Assembly: GCF_900324465.2 (NCBI RefSeq)
Contig: NC_046618.1
Span: 11,343,063 to 11,407,062, forward strand
Direction of reading: 5' to 3'
Origin: Anabas testudineus
Taxonomy: Eukaryota > Chordata > Actinopteri > Anabantiformes > Anabantidae
DNA length: 64,000 bases
Shown here: positions 11,801 through 25,684 of the stretch, one piece after another
Position numbering within the stretch: position 1 is the first letter of the stretch
Layout: the number at the start of each line of letters is the position of its first letter
Notes under the pieces: generated by a model
Seen by the model: only the letters and a program-made list of their open reading frames with translations
What the model was told of the DNA's origin: nothing
Databases searched by the model: none
Translations under genes and position numbers: made by a program

Positions 11801-14800
11801 GGTCTGCTGGAGGCCTCCACACAGCTGTACCAGTACCTGCTGCAGCCCTTCAGAGACATGAGGGAACTAGCAATGCTGCGCAGACAGCAGATCAAGGTAA
11901 CAGATTGCACCCGTTCACTGTTTAAATGCACTTATATCCATGAACAAGTATAGAGAGACGTCCATGTTTTTTGGGAATGTGTCCTGTAAAACTACATTCT
12001 TAAGTCTTTCAGAGAGTTTCGACCCAAATCCTAACGTGACCCAGTAATTTGCTGAAACCTCTTTGGCACTTTACTAAGCTTCCTCAGCTTTTTCAGCCAA
12101 TATGCTGTTGTGTAGTACTAGTAACATCCAACTAGGACAGTTTCTGTGTTGTTTCTGGTGGTTTTATCCCTTTGTTGCAGAGCTTGTGAACCAAGTGGGA
12201 TTATTTCTGACTCCAGAGGTTAGATGCTGTGTTGGGGCCCGGTGGGGCTAGACTCAGTGATGTCATTTGTTATTTCTCTACAGACGCCAGTATGGAAAAT
12301 TCGTAAAACACAATAGATATTCACAGGATATTCTCATGTCTCCTAAAATAGGTTCTTTGTGCATCAGCGTGTATGTACATGTTTGACTGTGATGTGCTGT
12401 GTAAATTGAATTCTCATGTATATTCTAATAAAATGCCTATAATTTGTTAGTCAGTGGAGGAGGTGAGATATACAACGTCTTATTGCAAAGAGAACAGGGA
12501 GGCTGGTGAATGGATGAATGGTGGCTAAACTTTATTCTTTGCAGTGCTGATGGCATGAACACATTTTCTTAACCTTGGATGTGAACACTTTCCTCTTCAT
12601 TATTTTTTTCTTTTGCTAAAGTGCTAAAGTATCTGAAACAGGTGGGGTTTCGGTGACATACTGTGAGCTGGAGTGGAGCGCTATGGATCTCCTGTTTCCT
12701 GCAGTCTCAAAGAGACATAAATAAGTCATGTCGTGTGTGATCCTATAGGAAGGTACACACTGACGCTGAATCAATGGCATCAGCAGAAATGTAAAGTTAA
12801 AGTGTCAACTAAAGACAGTAGTGTCAGCAGGGTGTTAAATAAGAAATAGTTTAGTTTAGTTTAGTTTAGTTTAGTTTAGTTTAGTTTAGTTTAGTTTAGT
12901 TTAGTTTAGTTTAGTTTAGTTTAGTTTCCACTTCATATGCAGATGAGTTTAGTAGAATGAGTGTAAACAATCAAAATCAAAACCAATGACACAGATTACG
13001 TCTCATAAAACGTCACATCTAGTATAATTTGTTTTTAGTATTATGAAATAACTTGACTATGACTGTGCTAAATTATATTATTTGCTTAAGGAACTTTTTC
13101 CACTCCTACCACATTGTGACCATTTAAACTACAGGACTTGATGAAGAAGTTTGTGATGACAGTCAAAAGCCACTAGGACCTATTATTAGATTGATGAAAA
13201 TTGTTTCATTTAGGAAAAAAACAATTTCTAATAGATGTGAAAAGTCCCCTTAGTCTTTTTTAATTGAAAAAAAAATCATGCAATATAATTTTGCATTTAA
13301 TAAATAACTATTGCGAATCTACAGATGCAATAAGTGATCTAAACATGTTTTGCTTTGTGTTTCTTAATTTATTCACTTCTTTCTTTACAACCAGATCTTT
13401 CCAAGCTGAGTTTGTAATAACCACGTAGCACAGTTCAGGAAGCTATTATCAACTCTAACTGTATTAGTAAGAGATCCAAGTTAGTCAGCTGAGTTTGTTA
13501 CTTTCAGATCCCTTGTTCATTACTCATTTGTAATGAGACTACCATTCCTCTGTCTTTCTGCTGTTGCACAGTTTGGTTTTTCATTGCAGTAGGTTCGCTC
13601 AGACATGTCAGTACAAGGAATCCCTGAGAGGCTTTGTCAAATAGGAGAAGAGGAAGTTTTCACAAAATAGTAGGTCCCACCGAGATTTGAACTCGGATCG
13701 CTGGATTCAGAGTCCAGAGTGCTAACCATTACACCATGGAACCTGCTGACTGTGTGGGGAGGGGAGAGGGAGGGTTAAACTTGTACTTCCGGGTCTAATT
13801 ATAGCACAGTGCCGCTTTGTGCATCTCTTCTTTCACTGAATGTCTATAGTTATTTCCTTTGTAGCTTCTTCATGTGATTGTTTTTGTAACAGACTTTTTC
13901 TGAGTCCTCACCTAAACCTTGTTGCCTCATAAACCCTTTTCCCATGCCCATTACAACCTGCCTTAGGGCAGTATATCTGTCGTAAACAAAGACAGTATTT
14001 AAACAGAATATTAACTAGTGCTCTACATACCAACACACAACATACCATAAGGTGCTAACAGTTAACAGTTAACATTTCAGAGTTGTGTTGTATCAAAATT
14101 CTTGCTTCAAATATAAAACTATAACATCTGAGAAGGATGTTTGGCTAAATCTAAATTTCCTTTAATACAGTATATTTTTAGTACATTTTTAAATAGTAGG
14201 TACATAGCACACATCACTAAATGTAAAGCCAACAGTTTTTAAATAAAACAATGTAAAAAAAAAACAAAAGAAAGAGAAAATGAACCAACAGAGCACTGGC
14301 ACCCTGACAGCAGGAAATTGCAGTGGTAAATGATACTGGTGCATTGCTGACTATTGCAGTATGAGCTGAGGTGCACAAAGTTTTCTTATGGTCAGAGAGG
14401 GAAAGCTGTGCAGCTCCGTAACCTCTGCTGTTCACTTTTGTTCTTCTGTGCTGCATTTTTGTTTTGCACCATTTTGTTTCCCTTTGCTACATGTAAAAGT
14501 TACTTTTCTAGATTTCTGTCTTTAATTAAATAGTTTTAATGTGCTTTAGTCCAAGTTGATCAGTTCAGTAATTACCAGTGTTGCATATCATTATGGAGAT
14601 AATGATATAATCATTGGCCATATATTTATTGACACTCTGAATGTCCATAGGTGTGAATCTGTGCGTGAGTGTTTGACTGTCTCTATAGGTCGGCCCTGCA
14701 ATATGCTCCAACATTATAGATGGATGTAAGCCTGAATGGGCAAAATGCAGTAATACATACGCCCAGTGCGACCATGTGTGGGAGAATAGCTCCCTCTCCA

Positions 14801-17800
14801 GGTCTGCCTTCTGTGGTAAAGCCACTGAGATGGAGACTTTATTTCTTACATTTAACCCTAACATTTCACAACAAGTGGAGATAAACTATACTGACAATAC
14901 CTTTTTTAAATATTATTAGAAAAAACATTTCTATCACTGTGTTTTTTTACTTTTGCCACTTATTGTGTGTAATTGGTTGTTAAACCCCCTGAATCTCAAA
15001 CAACAAAAACAAATTGCTCTTCAGTGTGAACCTCAGTGAATATACCTTGTATCACAGCCTGCACAGATTACACATAGAGTATTTATTTAATTTAGGAAGA
15101 TATTTTTCTGGTTCTTTTTCTTGCTGACACACATGTTCACCTTCTCTCGTCAGATTTCGGTGGACAATGACTACCTGGGCCCAAGGCGGATTGAAGCTTT
15201 AAAAAAGGAGGACTCTGACTGGCAGAAGAAAGCTCAGGAGGCGGTCCTCAGCATCCAGGAGTTTACTGTAAAATACTTTGAGATCACTGCCAAAGCTCAG
15301 AAAGGTACAGTGTGTCATCACTTTCACTGCCAATATCAAGTCAACAAAGCAGCAGTGGAATAACTTTGAATAATCACGCACTGCACACATATTAATAGCA
15401 CTGGCCTGCTATTGACCTGTGTGTGGTTCTGAACACCAGGGCTAATGTGATTTACTTTTAATGAGACAGTGCAGACAGCCATGCTTTAACAGGGGCAGGA
15501 GGATACAAGGACAACCTATTGATCAAACAGCTCTGCCAGTAGCTTCTCTCTGTGCAGGGTAACTGCCCAGTGTGCCCTCTGCTTATTCCAGTTTTTCTCC
15601 ACCACTGATTGGCCTATTTATTACCTGACACTTATTAAATCAGACATTAAATAAGTGAGTGGCTTAAAGGGGACACCAGAAAGAAAATTGTGATGCCTAA
15701 ATGTGGCCAATAGATGTCTCCCTCTACATTACTGTAATGAAGCTTTACTCCTGTGAGACTTGAGTCACACTACATCACAATATGAGAGAAGAAGTGGAAG
15801 GAAGCCCACTGGCACTAGATGAAAAAGTAGACTGCGTTTGTGACTCACCTCATGTGAGCTCACACATTTGACTGTGGAGGTTTCACTCAGCCACCTGCAC
15901 ACTGTGTTTGTTTCTCTGCGTGCATGCTGTAGGGGTGTATGAGCGTATGAGGGTGGACCAGCGCAAGTTTGGTAAATCTTCATGGACAGCGGCGGTGGAG
16001 CGCATGGAGAGACTGCGATACTCTGTTGCCAAGGAAACCTTACAGCTTCAGAGAGCCAGGGAGATCTGTCTGGAGCAGAGGAAACACACACTTCGAGAGG
16101 AGGTGTGGTAGTAACACTCAGCATCATAGAAAACACATATGCACAAACAAAAACAGCAGTGTTTTGCCACTTCGTTTTTTTTTGTCCCGCAGATGCAGTG
16201 TCTGTGTAGCAGCGAGGATGCAATGGCACTATTAGACCACATGGAGACACAGTACTATGAGCTCCAGCTCCAACTTTATGACATTCAGGCTGAGATACTA
16301 CAGTGTGAGGAGCTGCTCCTCACTGCTCAGCTTGACAGCATTCAGCGACAGATGACAGGTATGACCTGATTTGAGAAGCATTATCTCATTTTTAAAGGTG
16401 TCCTAACAAGACACCCTTTGACAAACTGCTCTATACTGTTTCCTGTGTGTGAACGAGAGTCTGTATAAACTTATCTGCATTTGGTTCCAGAGTGTCAGGA
16501 TGAGGTGGTGTACTATGACACCTTTGAAAGTGCAGATGATATAGTAGAGGATGATGCTGCAGAGAGGGAAGAGCTGCGCAGACTTCGGGTCAGTGCTCGA
16601 CAGCTGGAGGCAAGGAGGGGGCGCATCACTGCCAAGCGCTCGTATCTGAAAAACAAGAGGGTGTGTATCCCTTGCTCACACACTTGTACTTATTTTCGCT
16701 CCTCAGCTTCTTTAGCTCTTTTGCTAGGCCAGAAACCCATTTCATAAAAAAACACCAAATAAATTTACAATTTAAATGAAATTTGCTCAAATGAACTGCT
16801 GAAATCATTTGATAATATTAGATTTTTCTAAAATTACATAAAGATAGACATATAAGAGACTCATATGTCAGCCAGTCAGATGTAATTATACAATATATTC
16901 TTGCTCACAGTAGTCAGTAGTGTAAAACTAAAGTAAATTATCAGTAAGTTTCAGGTTTTGTTGCAGTAGCTGTCATTTTCCTGGTACTGTGCATAATCCT
17001 GTGTGGAGCAGTCTCCTCATTTTCTATCCTACTTTTCTGTAGGAGGTCTGTGTATCAAACCACACTCAGAAACAGCAGAAACGTCAAACCCTCCACAAGG
17101 ACTCTCTATCCCACCAGTTCTTACAGGTACATATATGCTTCTTTAATGTTGGGGCCGTATAGCTATGAAGCATGCTCAGTAACGCTCTCTTCCGACATTT
17201 TCCAGCTTAAAATTGAAGAGGAAGAAGATGAGGAGAGGAAGAACAGCAGAGTGAGTCAGGAGAGACAGAAAACTCTCGACAGGCTACGCACTTTCCAACA
17301 AGTAAGTTCTGTGTTATTAACTTTACTGCAACTGTTTTAGTTTTTTCTTTCTTTTCTTATTGTTTATCTCTACTTCTTTTCACAGCGGTACCCGGGTCAG
17401 GTGATTCTCAAGTCCACTCGACTACGAGTGGCTCACTCCAGAAGAAGAGAGCGTGGAAGGAGCATGGAAACCAGTGCCGTGAGTGAGAGGGACTCGGTTT
17501 TTGTCCAGACGCAGGGCCAGCCGCTGTGTCTCAGTACCAGCGTGCAGACGGACCCCAGCCCCAGCACCACGCTCACCACTCAGCCGGTCACAGCTGTTAC
17601 TGCATCCCTTCCCTTGCTGCCTGTGCCCAGTCCTGCAGACTCCTCCTGCTCTCCTTGCTCCCTGTCCTCGTTGCTGGCATCCCCTATGTCACCTCCTCCT
17701 CCACCACCTCCTCCACCTCCCCCTCCAACAAAGGAAGATTTGTCGCCTTCAGGGAGCCCTGGCCAGCATGGGCAGAAGGCTGAAGGCAAAAGTGCAGCAG

Positions 17801-18320
17801 AAGACCCCTCTCTTTCACCACTTGGCCCATTCATCCCTCGCTTCTTCGACAGCAGCCAACTGGTGAGCGCCCGGAAAAAGCTGAAGAAGACTCCAGAGTT
17901 TGACACCCACAGCAGAAGAGGTACTGGGGCCATTTATTACAGGTACTGGGCTATGTCAGATTAGCTAGCTACAGTAGCCAATCACAGTGTGTCTTCCTGT
18001 CCCTGCATACAGTGAGCTCACCCATGGATGAGGTGCTGGCATCCCTGAAGAGAGGCAGCTTCCACTTGAGAAAGGTAGACCAGCGGTCCCTGCCTCCTCC
18101 CAAGGGAGACGATGACCCCAACAGCATTCTGGCTCAAATTCGTAAGGGGGTCAAACTGAGGCGTGTCCCTCGTAAAGAGACAAAAGACCAGGGAGAGTTC
18201 TCGTCCTCCACTGACCCACTGACCAGGAGCATCCATGAGGCACTGCGCCGCATCAAGGAGGCTTCGCCAGAGACAGACTCAGATGATGATGGTCTGGCTG
18301 CTCCTGACTGGGAAAGCTAG
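8816..18320 (+). CDS. jmy: JMY, junction-mediating and regulatory protein (actin nucleator)
   Basis: Ten exons: 8816-9646, 11723-11896, 15154-15304, 15933-16102, 16193-16358, 16491-16660, 17043-17126, 17206-17301, 17386-17920 and 18013-18320. They give 2685 nt, or 894 residues (human about 988). The N-terminus carries the JMY/WHAMM signature HKFVFIVAWNEVEGKFAITC. Residues about 280-610 form a long coiled coil (LLELYEDEDQAYG, REICLEQRK). A run of prolines lies at about 718-729, followed by three WH2 motifs: SSQLVSARKKLKKT (768), MDEVLASLKRGSFHLRKV (796) and ILAQIRKGVKLRRV (831). An acidic CA tail ends APDWES. The family nucleates actin through WH2 and activates Arp2/3 through CA; it is also a p53/p300 cofactor. 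The exon 1-2 join lacks a few residues I recall in human. A tRNA gene lies antisense in intron 2. Confidence 0.95.
12848..12927. repeat. (TTTAG)n pentanucleotide repeat
   Basis: About 16 nearly perfect TTTAG units in jmy intron 2. The unit is five bases and so is not the vertebrate telomere repeat. Confidence 0.95.
13672..13743 (-). tRNA. tRNA-Gln (anticodon CUG), antisense in jmy intron 2
   Basis: A complete 72-nt tRNA on the minus strand. It is identical to the gene at 5253-5324 except for one D-arm base (GGTTAGC in place of GGTGAGC). The anticodon loop is CTCTGAA. A TTTT Pol III stop lies at 13664-13667. The seven bases 5' of the gene (GTCAGCA) are shared with the first copy, while the rest of the flanks differ. 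It would be transcribed against jmy. Confidence 0.95.
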
Positions 18321-20925
18321 GGTTCAAGGCTCAGGCAAAATACATAACACACACACACAGATGCCTGGATCCTCTGGCACTGCTCACACTGAAATATTTT
18401 GCATTGTGGAGTGATGTGATGTACTATAAACACGCACGTGCGCATACGGTTACTCACCCACACTCAAGCACACACAGCCCAGTCACACATATACCTAGTG
18501 ACTATGCCAGGGCCTGAGTCATACTGAATATCACCAACTCACCAAACACTCCAAAGGTCTACGGTCAACCTGTTCATTTGTTTTTCACACCACATTCTCT
18601 TTCATAAGGGACGTAATTTTGTGTTTCCTTCATTTATACTGTGTGTCACTGTGGGTTTATGCCTGTTATCAGACTGTAATTACTCTGTGTTTCTTTTTGT
18701 ATTTTATCAATTGTACTGTTGAAAAGCTCTGCACTGGCCCTTTGTGTGCACATTCAGAAACAGCACATGGCACGTTTTGCACCAACACACTGCTCTGACA
18801 TTTGCTGTGTCCGTGAAACTGAAAACCTCATGTAGAAAGTTGTTCATTCAATGCAAAGAAATGAGATACTATAACTCGGGACATATGTTGGTAAAGTGTA
18901 GCTGGCAATTTGTAGTCATGTGGGGGATTGAAAATCATGTATTAGATTAGCCAGAAATTTGTACTGGGTTTACTAGATTTACTGTCCAGATTGTAAATCA
19001 GCTCTCTTCAGTGACTCAACCTATCACTGAGCCATACTGTGCTGCAAGCTGGCTTTGTCCTGTCACATGTGGTCGTCCTAGTGTAAGGACCACTGGTTGT
19101 CTAATCTGACACCACACAAATACATCTGCACTAAATCCTTTAGTTTGTCAAAACAGATTTGTGCCCTTCCCCCGCACTTGTCCTCTACCAGCCTTCGCCA
19201 CCCCCAAATCTCACCCCCTCTCTGGGTGAAGGAATATGTACCGACCCATCTGTTGGACAGCACCATATGGCTAGGCCAGTGGAAGATATGGTTTGAATAA
19301 GTTTATCATTTAGCGGCACATCTAACTACATCTCTGACCTGAATCTGACCTAGAGTAAGAGAGAAAGTGTAGAGGCAGAGGTGGAGGTCACGGTCAGTAA
19401 TCTTTGTGAAGTGTGGGCAAACTTGCCTGGTGATCCCCTAAACTTTGTATGTGGGATAGTCACAGCAGAGCTGTGAAACTAGTCGAGCTTATTTGAATGA
19501 TGGATGGTATGTGGGAGGTTAGATTCTCTCAGCACTGTAGGGAGTCACTGTGGGCTGTGGCGAAGGCACTTGATTGATGCAGTTTCTTCTGCCATCTTAT
19601 TCACTCTCTCCTCTCCTCTATTGCATCTTTTCAGATTTTCTGCACTTAGTGGGCAGAACCACACAGTTGGTGGTCTGTTACTCACAGAGCTGGAAGCGAA
19701 ATCATGACCATGCACACATGGACTCGCACTAAACTCACAACCAACATGTGCAGAAACATTTTAGTGAGTCCAAAGTTTTTTGATCATATGGTTTCAGCAC
19801 TTTCATAAGACATACTACCAATTCTGAATCACTTTATCTGTACAGTAATAATCTTTTTTCCTGTTTGTTTTCATCACTGATGAAGCACTATATCTCATGT
19901 AAGTCTTGTTCAAAGGCTTAAGCACTGAACACTTGGACCTAAAGACGTGTGATGGAAAGACTGTGCAAGAGGACCAGTGAGATGTTGGACAGCACATGGT
20001 TCACACACATATGAAGTAAAAACATGATATAAAAATATGTGGAGTCAGCCTCAGCATGCACCTTCTTAAACAGCTTTGATGCAAAGATTTGTGCTTTTTC
20101 TCTTGTGCTTGCGTTGAAAGTTATTTAAAAATCAATCACGAGGCAGACACAACTGCAGAAAGTACAGGGATGGAGGTATGTCATATTGTACAGTTTGAAA
20201 AATACTCAGTGCGAGAGGGAGTTTATTATTTATATATTCTGAGGCACCTTTACTTCTTCGTCAGCTGTCAGCACAATGTTTTCTTATGGTACCCCCATCA
20301 TGTAGCACAAGACAGAGATCTAACCTTGACCTGACTCTTCACATGAACACTGATATGTTAATGCTGAACTTTATGTTGCTCCACAAAACAGTGACCAACA
20401 TTGTGTTTCAAACCTTTTGGTAGACTGAGTTCATAAGGTGACCGTTTAACATAAACCAGTTATAACCTGACTGACCTTACAAACACACGGGAGTGTGTTT
20501 TACACTGACCTTTATCTATAAATAATGTTAACACAGCTTGTTCGTCAGCCTACTGTAATTCTGCACTGCATTTCATGGCTTTGTTTGTATCCTGTTTTTT
20601 TTTTCCCAAAGCATTTCCACCAAAATAGATTTGTGATGTGTTTGGTTCTGAACAGTTCCTATGTAGACTCGTCAGTCACCTGAAAAGTGCAATATCAGTA
20701 TATACAAATATAAGAACAGGGATTAAACAATGATGAGTTCAGATTGACTGCTTAAAACAATTGACTGAATTGAGTGCTGCAGTTGTTTGCACACAGTAGT
20801 GTATAGACATACTATTTCAAAGAATACTTTTTAGCCTTTAGTCCTATAATTTGCATTTATTCCGTTCTTTTTGTTTTATTTACAACCTTGCCCCTGCATT
20901 TGAATAAAACCTTGTGAAGCAAATT
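18321..20925 (+). other. jmy: jmy 3' UTR with poly(A) signal
   Basis: About 2.6 kb after the jmy stop without another coding exon. A canonical AATAAA at 20903-20908 is followed by a T/G-rich tract, a good poly(A) site. The extent is inferred. Confidence 0.6.
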
Positions 20926-23448
20926 CTGAGACTGTCTGTTTCACTGTTAGATAATTACGGCTAAGTCTGGGTTTTTAATAAAAAAGGAACAGAACAAACG
21001 TGGTTTGTACACACTGAATTCTGCCGTCACTGTATTTAAATATAACACATAGCATCACTCAGTTCACAGAGGTGTGTTCTCAGCCTGGTAGATCTGTCTT
21101 TTTTCGTTTGAATTCAACAAAGGATTTTGTTTGGCAGAAGCACCAACAGGTATTTTTTTCCCCCCAGCATTCGGTAAATCCTTTCACCTGCAAACACACA
21201 AGTCTCATCAATCTACAAACGTCTTTAACCTGAGGTACCTCTTTAATATCATGAGTTCAAAATTACTTTAAATAGTCAAAAATATTGCCAGTTTTCTCAT
21301 ACCTCTAAATACAATAATAATACCTACATTTAAATACCATAAGTTACAAAACAGGAGAATGAAAAGCTTCTTATCCACTACTGTACAAAGGCATTCATTA
21401 ACAATAGCATTAATATTAAGGTATTCCATCTCTGTCATTCGACTGTCAAAGTTAAACCAGAAAGAAAAAAAGAAAAGGGTAACATTTCCCTTTACACGTG
21501 TCTTATTCCTGTGTATTAACCAGTGCACTAACCTATAATATATAAGTACAGAATCGTGTTGTGCTAGGACTTGAAGGTATCTTAATATCTAATGGTGTTA
21601 CAACAGTGTACACAGTGTCAAACAGGGTGCTCAATTGAAAGGTAAGATAAGCATCACTTAATGTGAACATATAGTTTTTTATAAATGTGATTTTTAAGGA
21701 AGGAGGCTTTAAGATGCATTTTTTATTATTTTAACAGCTGCTTTATAAGTGTGTATTTTTGGTACAGTGTGTTTACATACTTTTCCGTGGGTTAATACAC
21801 AACAATAAGCCACTGCAGGGTGTTACTGCGTTTGAGTTCTCCGTCCATTCATTTACAATGTCGTCTTGAGTAGAAAGTTGTCTTATACAGTTCTATAATT
21901 ATGTTGTCAGTATAATATCCTGTGTAAAAAAAAAAAAAAAAGAGTAGAAGCTGAGTACAGTTTTGTATTCACCCGTGAGGAGTGAAGATCTGTGGCCAGT
22001 TTCACTGAGGGTGGAGCTTTACGAACATGTAGATGACACTCTGTAAGCCCTTCATGACACATTACTTCGACCAGAAGGGCTGCCACACAGGTTTGCGGTC
22101 AACAGTAGTACACCTTCTGTCGTGTGTGTGGGGGGGTTGGGGGGTTGTGGGGTGGGAGGGGGCTTCAGCTGAGTTGCATGTGACCTATCTGCATGAGTCC
22201 ACTGAGTAGAGTACCTGATAGAGTTAGATAGAGGTGTCGTATAGAGCCTGTCTGGTATTGCTCAGTGTGTTTGTGTGTATGTGTGTGTAGGCCTTGATGT
22301 CCAAGAACAGGGTCTGTCGCTCACAGCACAAAACACACACACATGTACAAACGTGTCCACTTATATGTGCTTTTTGAAGGCACACGTCATGTCGAAGGTC
22401 AGGCCTTGTTCTGAAACACACAACACACTGAGTTTGGCAGGAAGACAGGTCAGTTGTCTGTGATGGTGGAAGCAGTCTGGATACAGGAATTCTCATGTTA
22501 AATCGAACATGGGCACGTGTCGTCTAAAATTTGTGTGTGTGGCACGGACAATGCCTCTGGAAGATTCAATACTCGTCTAACATGTAGGATTTGAAATAGG
22601 TTGCAGATACGTAGCAGTCCTTTATTTTTGCTTAAGAAGTAAATAAAACTCTATTTCCCAGCAGCCCTTTGTGTCCAGGCTGGGGAGCCACGCTAATGTC
22701 TCTCCAGGCCAATCGTTAAGACCGACTGGTTTGTTGAGAGCCATCCTTTAATTCCCTGTTTCCAGTGACACTCTGCTGGCAGCCCGAGCTAAAACATCTG
22801 TTTCTCTGTTCAACAAAGTCACTTTGGATCAAAGCATCTGCTAGTTAGAGGACAATATTTTGGGGGGATTTGGCAGCTTTGGCGCAGTTCTCTGAGTCTT
22901 AACAGCAATTATTTCCACATGACTTTCATCATTCTCCTTGGGTGGAGGGGGGGTTTAGTGAGGAAGAAAAGAGAAAAAGGGGGGGTGCAGGAGGGCGATG
23001 TGACGCTGCAAGCTGTGTTGCAGCTTTCCCAGTCATACAGCAGATGGCACTGAGGCACAGTTCTCAAGTTAACTCTGTGTGAATGTGTTAATGTATGTGG
23101 GTTGGTGGGGAGACAGTTGCAGTGTGGCAGCTCTAAAAACTGGAGAGATCAATTCAACCAAGGTTACCCCCACACCAGCCAATCAGAAGGCAAGATGAGG
23201 TAGTCCCTGCGCTGTCTTGAACTACAGGAGTGCCTGTGGTTGGTTGGAGTTCGATGCCTGCAAGATAAACACAGGGAAATAGCTGCCCTTTCTGAGCAAA
23301 ATCGGAATCAGGGCAGTGCAGTGTTTGGGTTATGATGTGTGAAGGTGGAGTACTGTATAGCGGGCGGGTTTGGTATGGGTCAGTTGAGGGGGTGTCAGAG
23401 TGTAAATTATCATATGGCTCTGTCTGTGAAGATTAGGCAGCTGCGCCT
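20926..23448 (-). other. homer1: homer1 long-form 3' UTR region
   Basis: This stretch lies between the jmy poly(A) site and the homer1 stop and has no coding exon. Minus-strand AATAAA signals at 22621-22626 and 21722-21727 are candidate ends for the long homer1 mRNAs. Which one is used cannot be told from sequence. The two genes converge here. Confidence 0.45.
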
Positions 23449-25653
23449 CTAGCTGGCCTCCTCTATGAGCCGAGCCAGGGTGTCTCTGAGCTCCGTCAGC
23501 TCAAAGATCTTGCCGTCCAGCAGTTCCAGCAGTGTCCGCAGACTCTTTCTGAAGTTCTCTTGTTCCTCCTGGTTCTCCTCCAGCCGCTGCTCCGCACCTG
23601 CCAGTTGCTCCTCGAGCACCCGGCTGCGTAGTTCTGTCTCCTGGAGAAAATGAGAGACATAGTTGTTGGCATTTTAAGCTCTATGTTTTTGAGATTCGAG
23701 AATCAGCATTTGATGTATTTGACACAGGTATTCTGATGAAATGTTATGTATTTAATGTCACTGCCTTTTGCTTACCTCAAGTTTCTGAGTTAAGGTGTCT
23801 TTCTGCTCCATCAGGTCATTCATGTTTTCCAATTCTTCTTTTAACTTTTCCATTTCCTGAAACACATCAAAAAAAGATTAAAAAACCTGTGTAACAAAAA
23901 CACATGATGCATCTACCTTTGGATTTCAATCTAGGCCACCCCCTTCACTCTCTCGCTGCCGTATACACACCTCCTCTTTATCCCGTAGTGTGTTCTCCAG
24001 TTCCTCGATGGTTTGGTTGAGTTCAGTTTTCTGGGATTTGATCACCGGGGTTTGGTTGCTCTGGCACTCAAGCTCCGTCACCTAAAAGGACAAGATGGTC
24101 ATCATGATTCAGATTCAGGGAAAAGACCTGATCCCTATCAATCCCAGACAACCTGTTTTAACTCCACCCATACTTACACACAACTGTATTTTTCACATCC
24201 TGTCATCTTGACTCTATGCCATCCCTTCTAACGGGTCACTCCTATTTGATTTGATCAATTAATCACACATTAATACACAGTATTTTTGTTCCCCTTCCCT
24301 CACCCGTTTGTGTAGTCTCTCTGCCTCCTCCTGGTAGGCCGCCAGTTGTTGTTTCCACTGTTTGACGTTGGCTGTGGACTCCAGCAGAGCTGCCGTTAGC
24401 TTGGCATTGTTCCCTTTTAGTGCCTCCAGCTCAGCCTCCCAGTGTTTTGTCATGGCGGGGCTGCAGAACACAGGAACACGTCAGATCATCAGCATAAGAT
24501 GAGAAGTGCTCATGTTTTCATGCTGGATGTAAGATGTGTATATCTGAAAAGTCTGATCTAAATATGCAACATCAAGTAAAGGTTTATTTTTAACACAAAA
24601 GTACCTGAACACAGTAAAATATAAGAGCCCGTATTGTTTGTAAGCATCCAGTCAACCAGCTTTCCATTAATCCATCCTCCCTTCATCCATGAACAGATTA
24701 TATTTTGAGATAAGTGCTCCTGCACTGAACTCTGACAAGGGCTGCAGTGGGCACTCTGGCTGCAGATTGGCACTTGTTGGCCAGTAGCTGCAATGGCAAC
24801 TGTCTGCCACATAAATTGTAATCTGAGATTATATCCCCAGCCTGGCTAGAGCATAATCTGGTTCAGCTACTCACAGGCAAAGTGATGAGACGAGAAATAA
24901 AGGGGACTAAACGGACTAAGAGTAATTTAATTTCATGATGGGAAGGAGCGTGTGGGAGAAAACTGTGGTGGAAAAAAAAACCCTTTTATCTGAACTGTGA
25001 GGTCAACATTTCAGAGTTAAAGTATAATAATAGATATAGAGATGAACTGAACGTTTTGGAGGGAAAATGCTTCTTCTTGTTAGATAGTGTATGAGTGATG
25101 CAGGCATTCGTTTAGGATTTACATAATGCCCACTCCGTCTCTCACATAACGTCTGACTTGGGTGGGAGAGTGTGTGAGAGACCTAAACGTTGTCGAGTAC
25201 TAACATCGAGTCAAGTACCTTTGAAAAGGAACTCTTACTCCCACATACTTCACAGTAATTCCTCACAGCGTTGAAAACTCATACCCAAACACAAAAGGAA
25301 GCTTAGCTCGCTCAAGGAGTGATGAGGGTCTGGGTATGACCTATTACGATGGTGTTTTCAGTTTTGTTCCGCCTCCTCGCTGACACACACACACACACAC
25401 ACACACACTCATACTGTATATGTACAGTATATGCTCACACACTGCAGCAGTACTCCACAATGCAATAACACCCACTCTGTGAAGTGTAAAAGAGAGAAAG
25501 CCCAGATCTAATTCACTCAGGACTCCCACGGCGCCTTCAGTTCTTACACAACAGCCACCCCCTCTGTGAGTGCAAGTGTGTCTGCGTGTGTGACGCATAA
25601 GAGAGAGAGACGACACTTCATCCTACACATGCACATACTAACTGACACACAAC

Positions 25654-25684
<31 letters not shown>

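Noticed and set aside
12848-12927. Possible interstitial telomere repeat
   Set aside because: The unit is TTTAG, five bases, not TTAGGG. It is an ordinary pentanucleotide microsatellite.
17483-17933. Overlapping ORFs in other frames of jmy exon 9
   Set aside because: They are shadows of the proline- and serine-rich jmy frame, which alone matches the family and joins its neighbours in phase.
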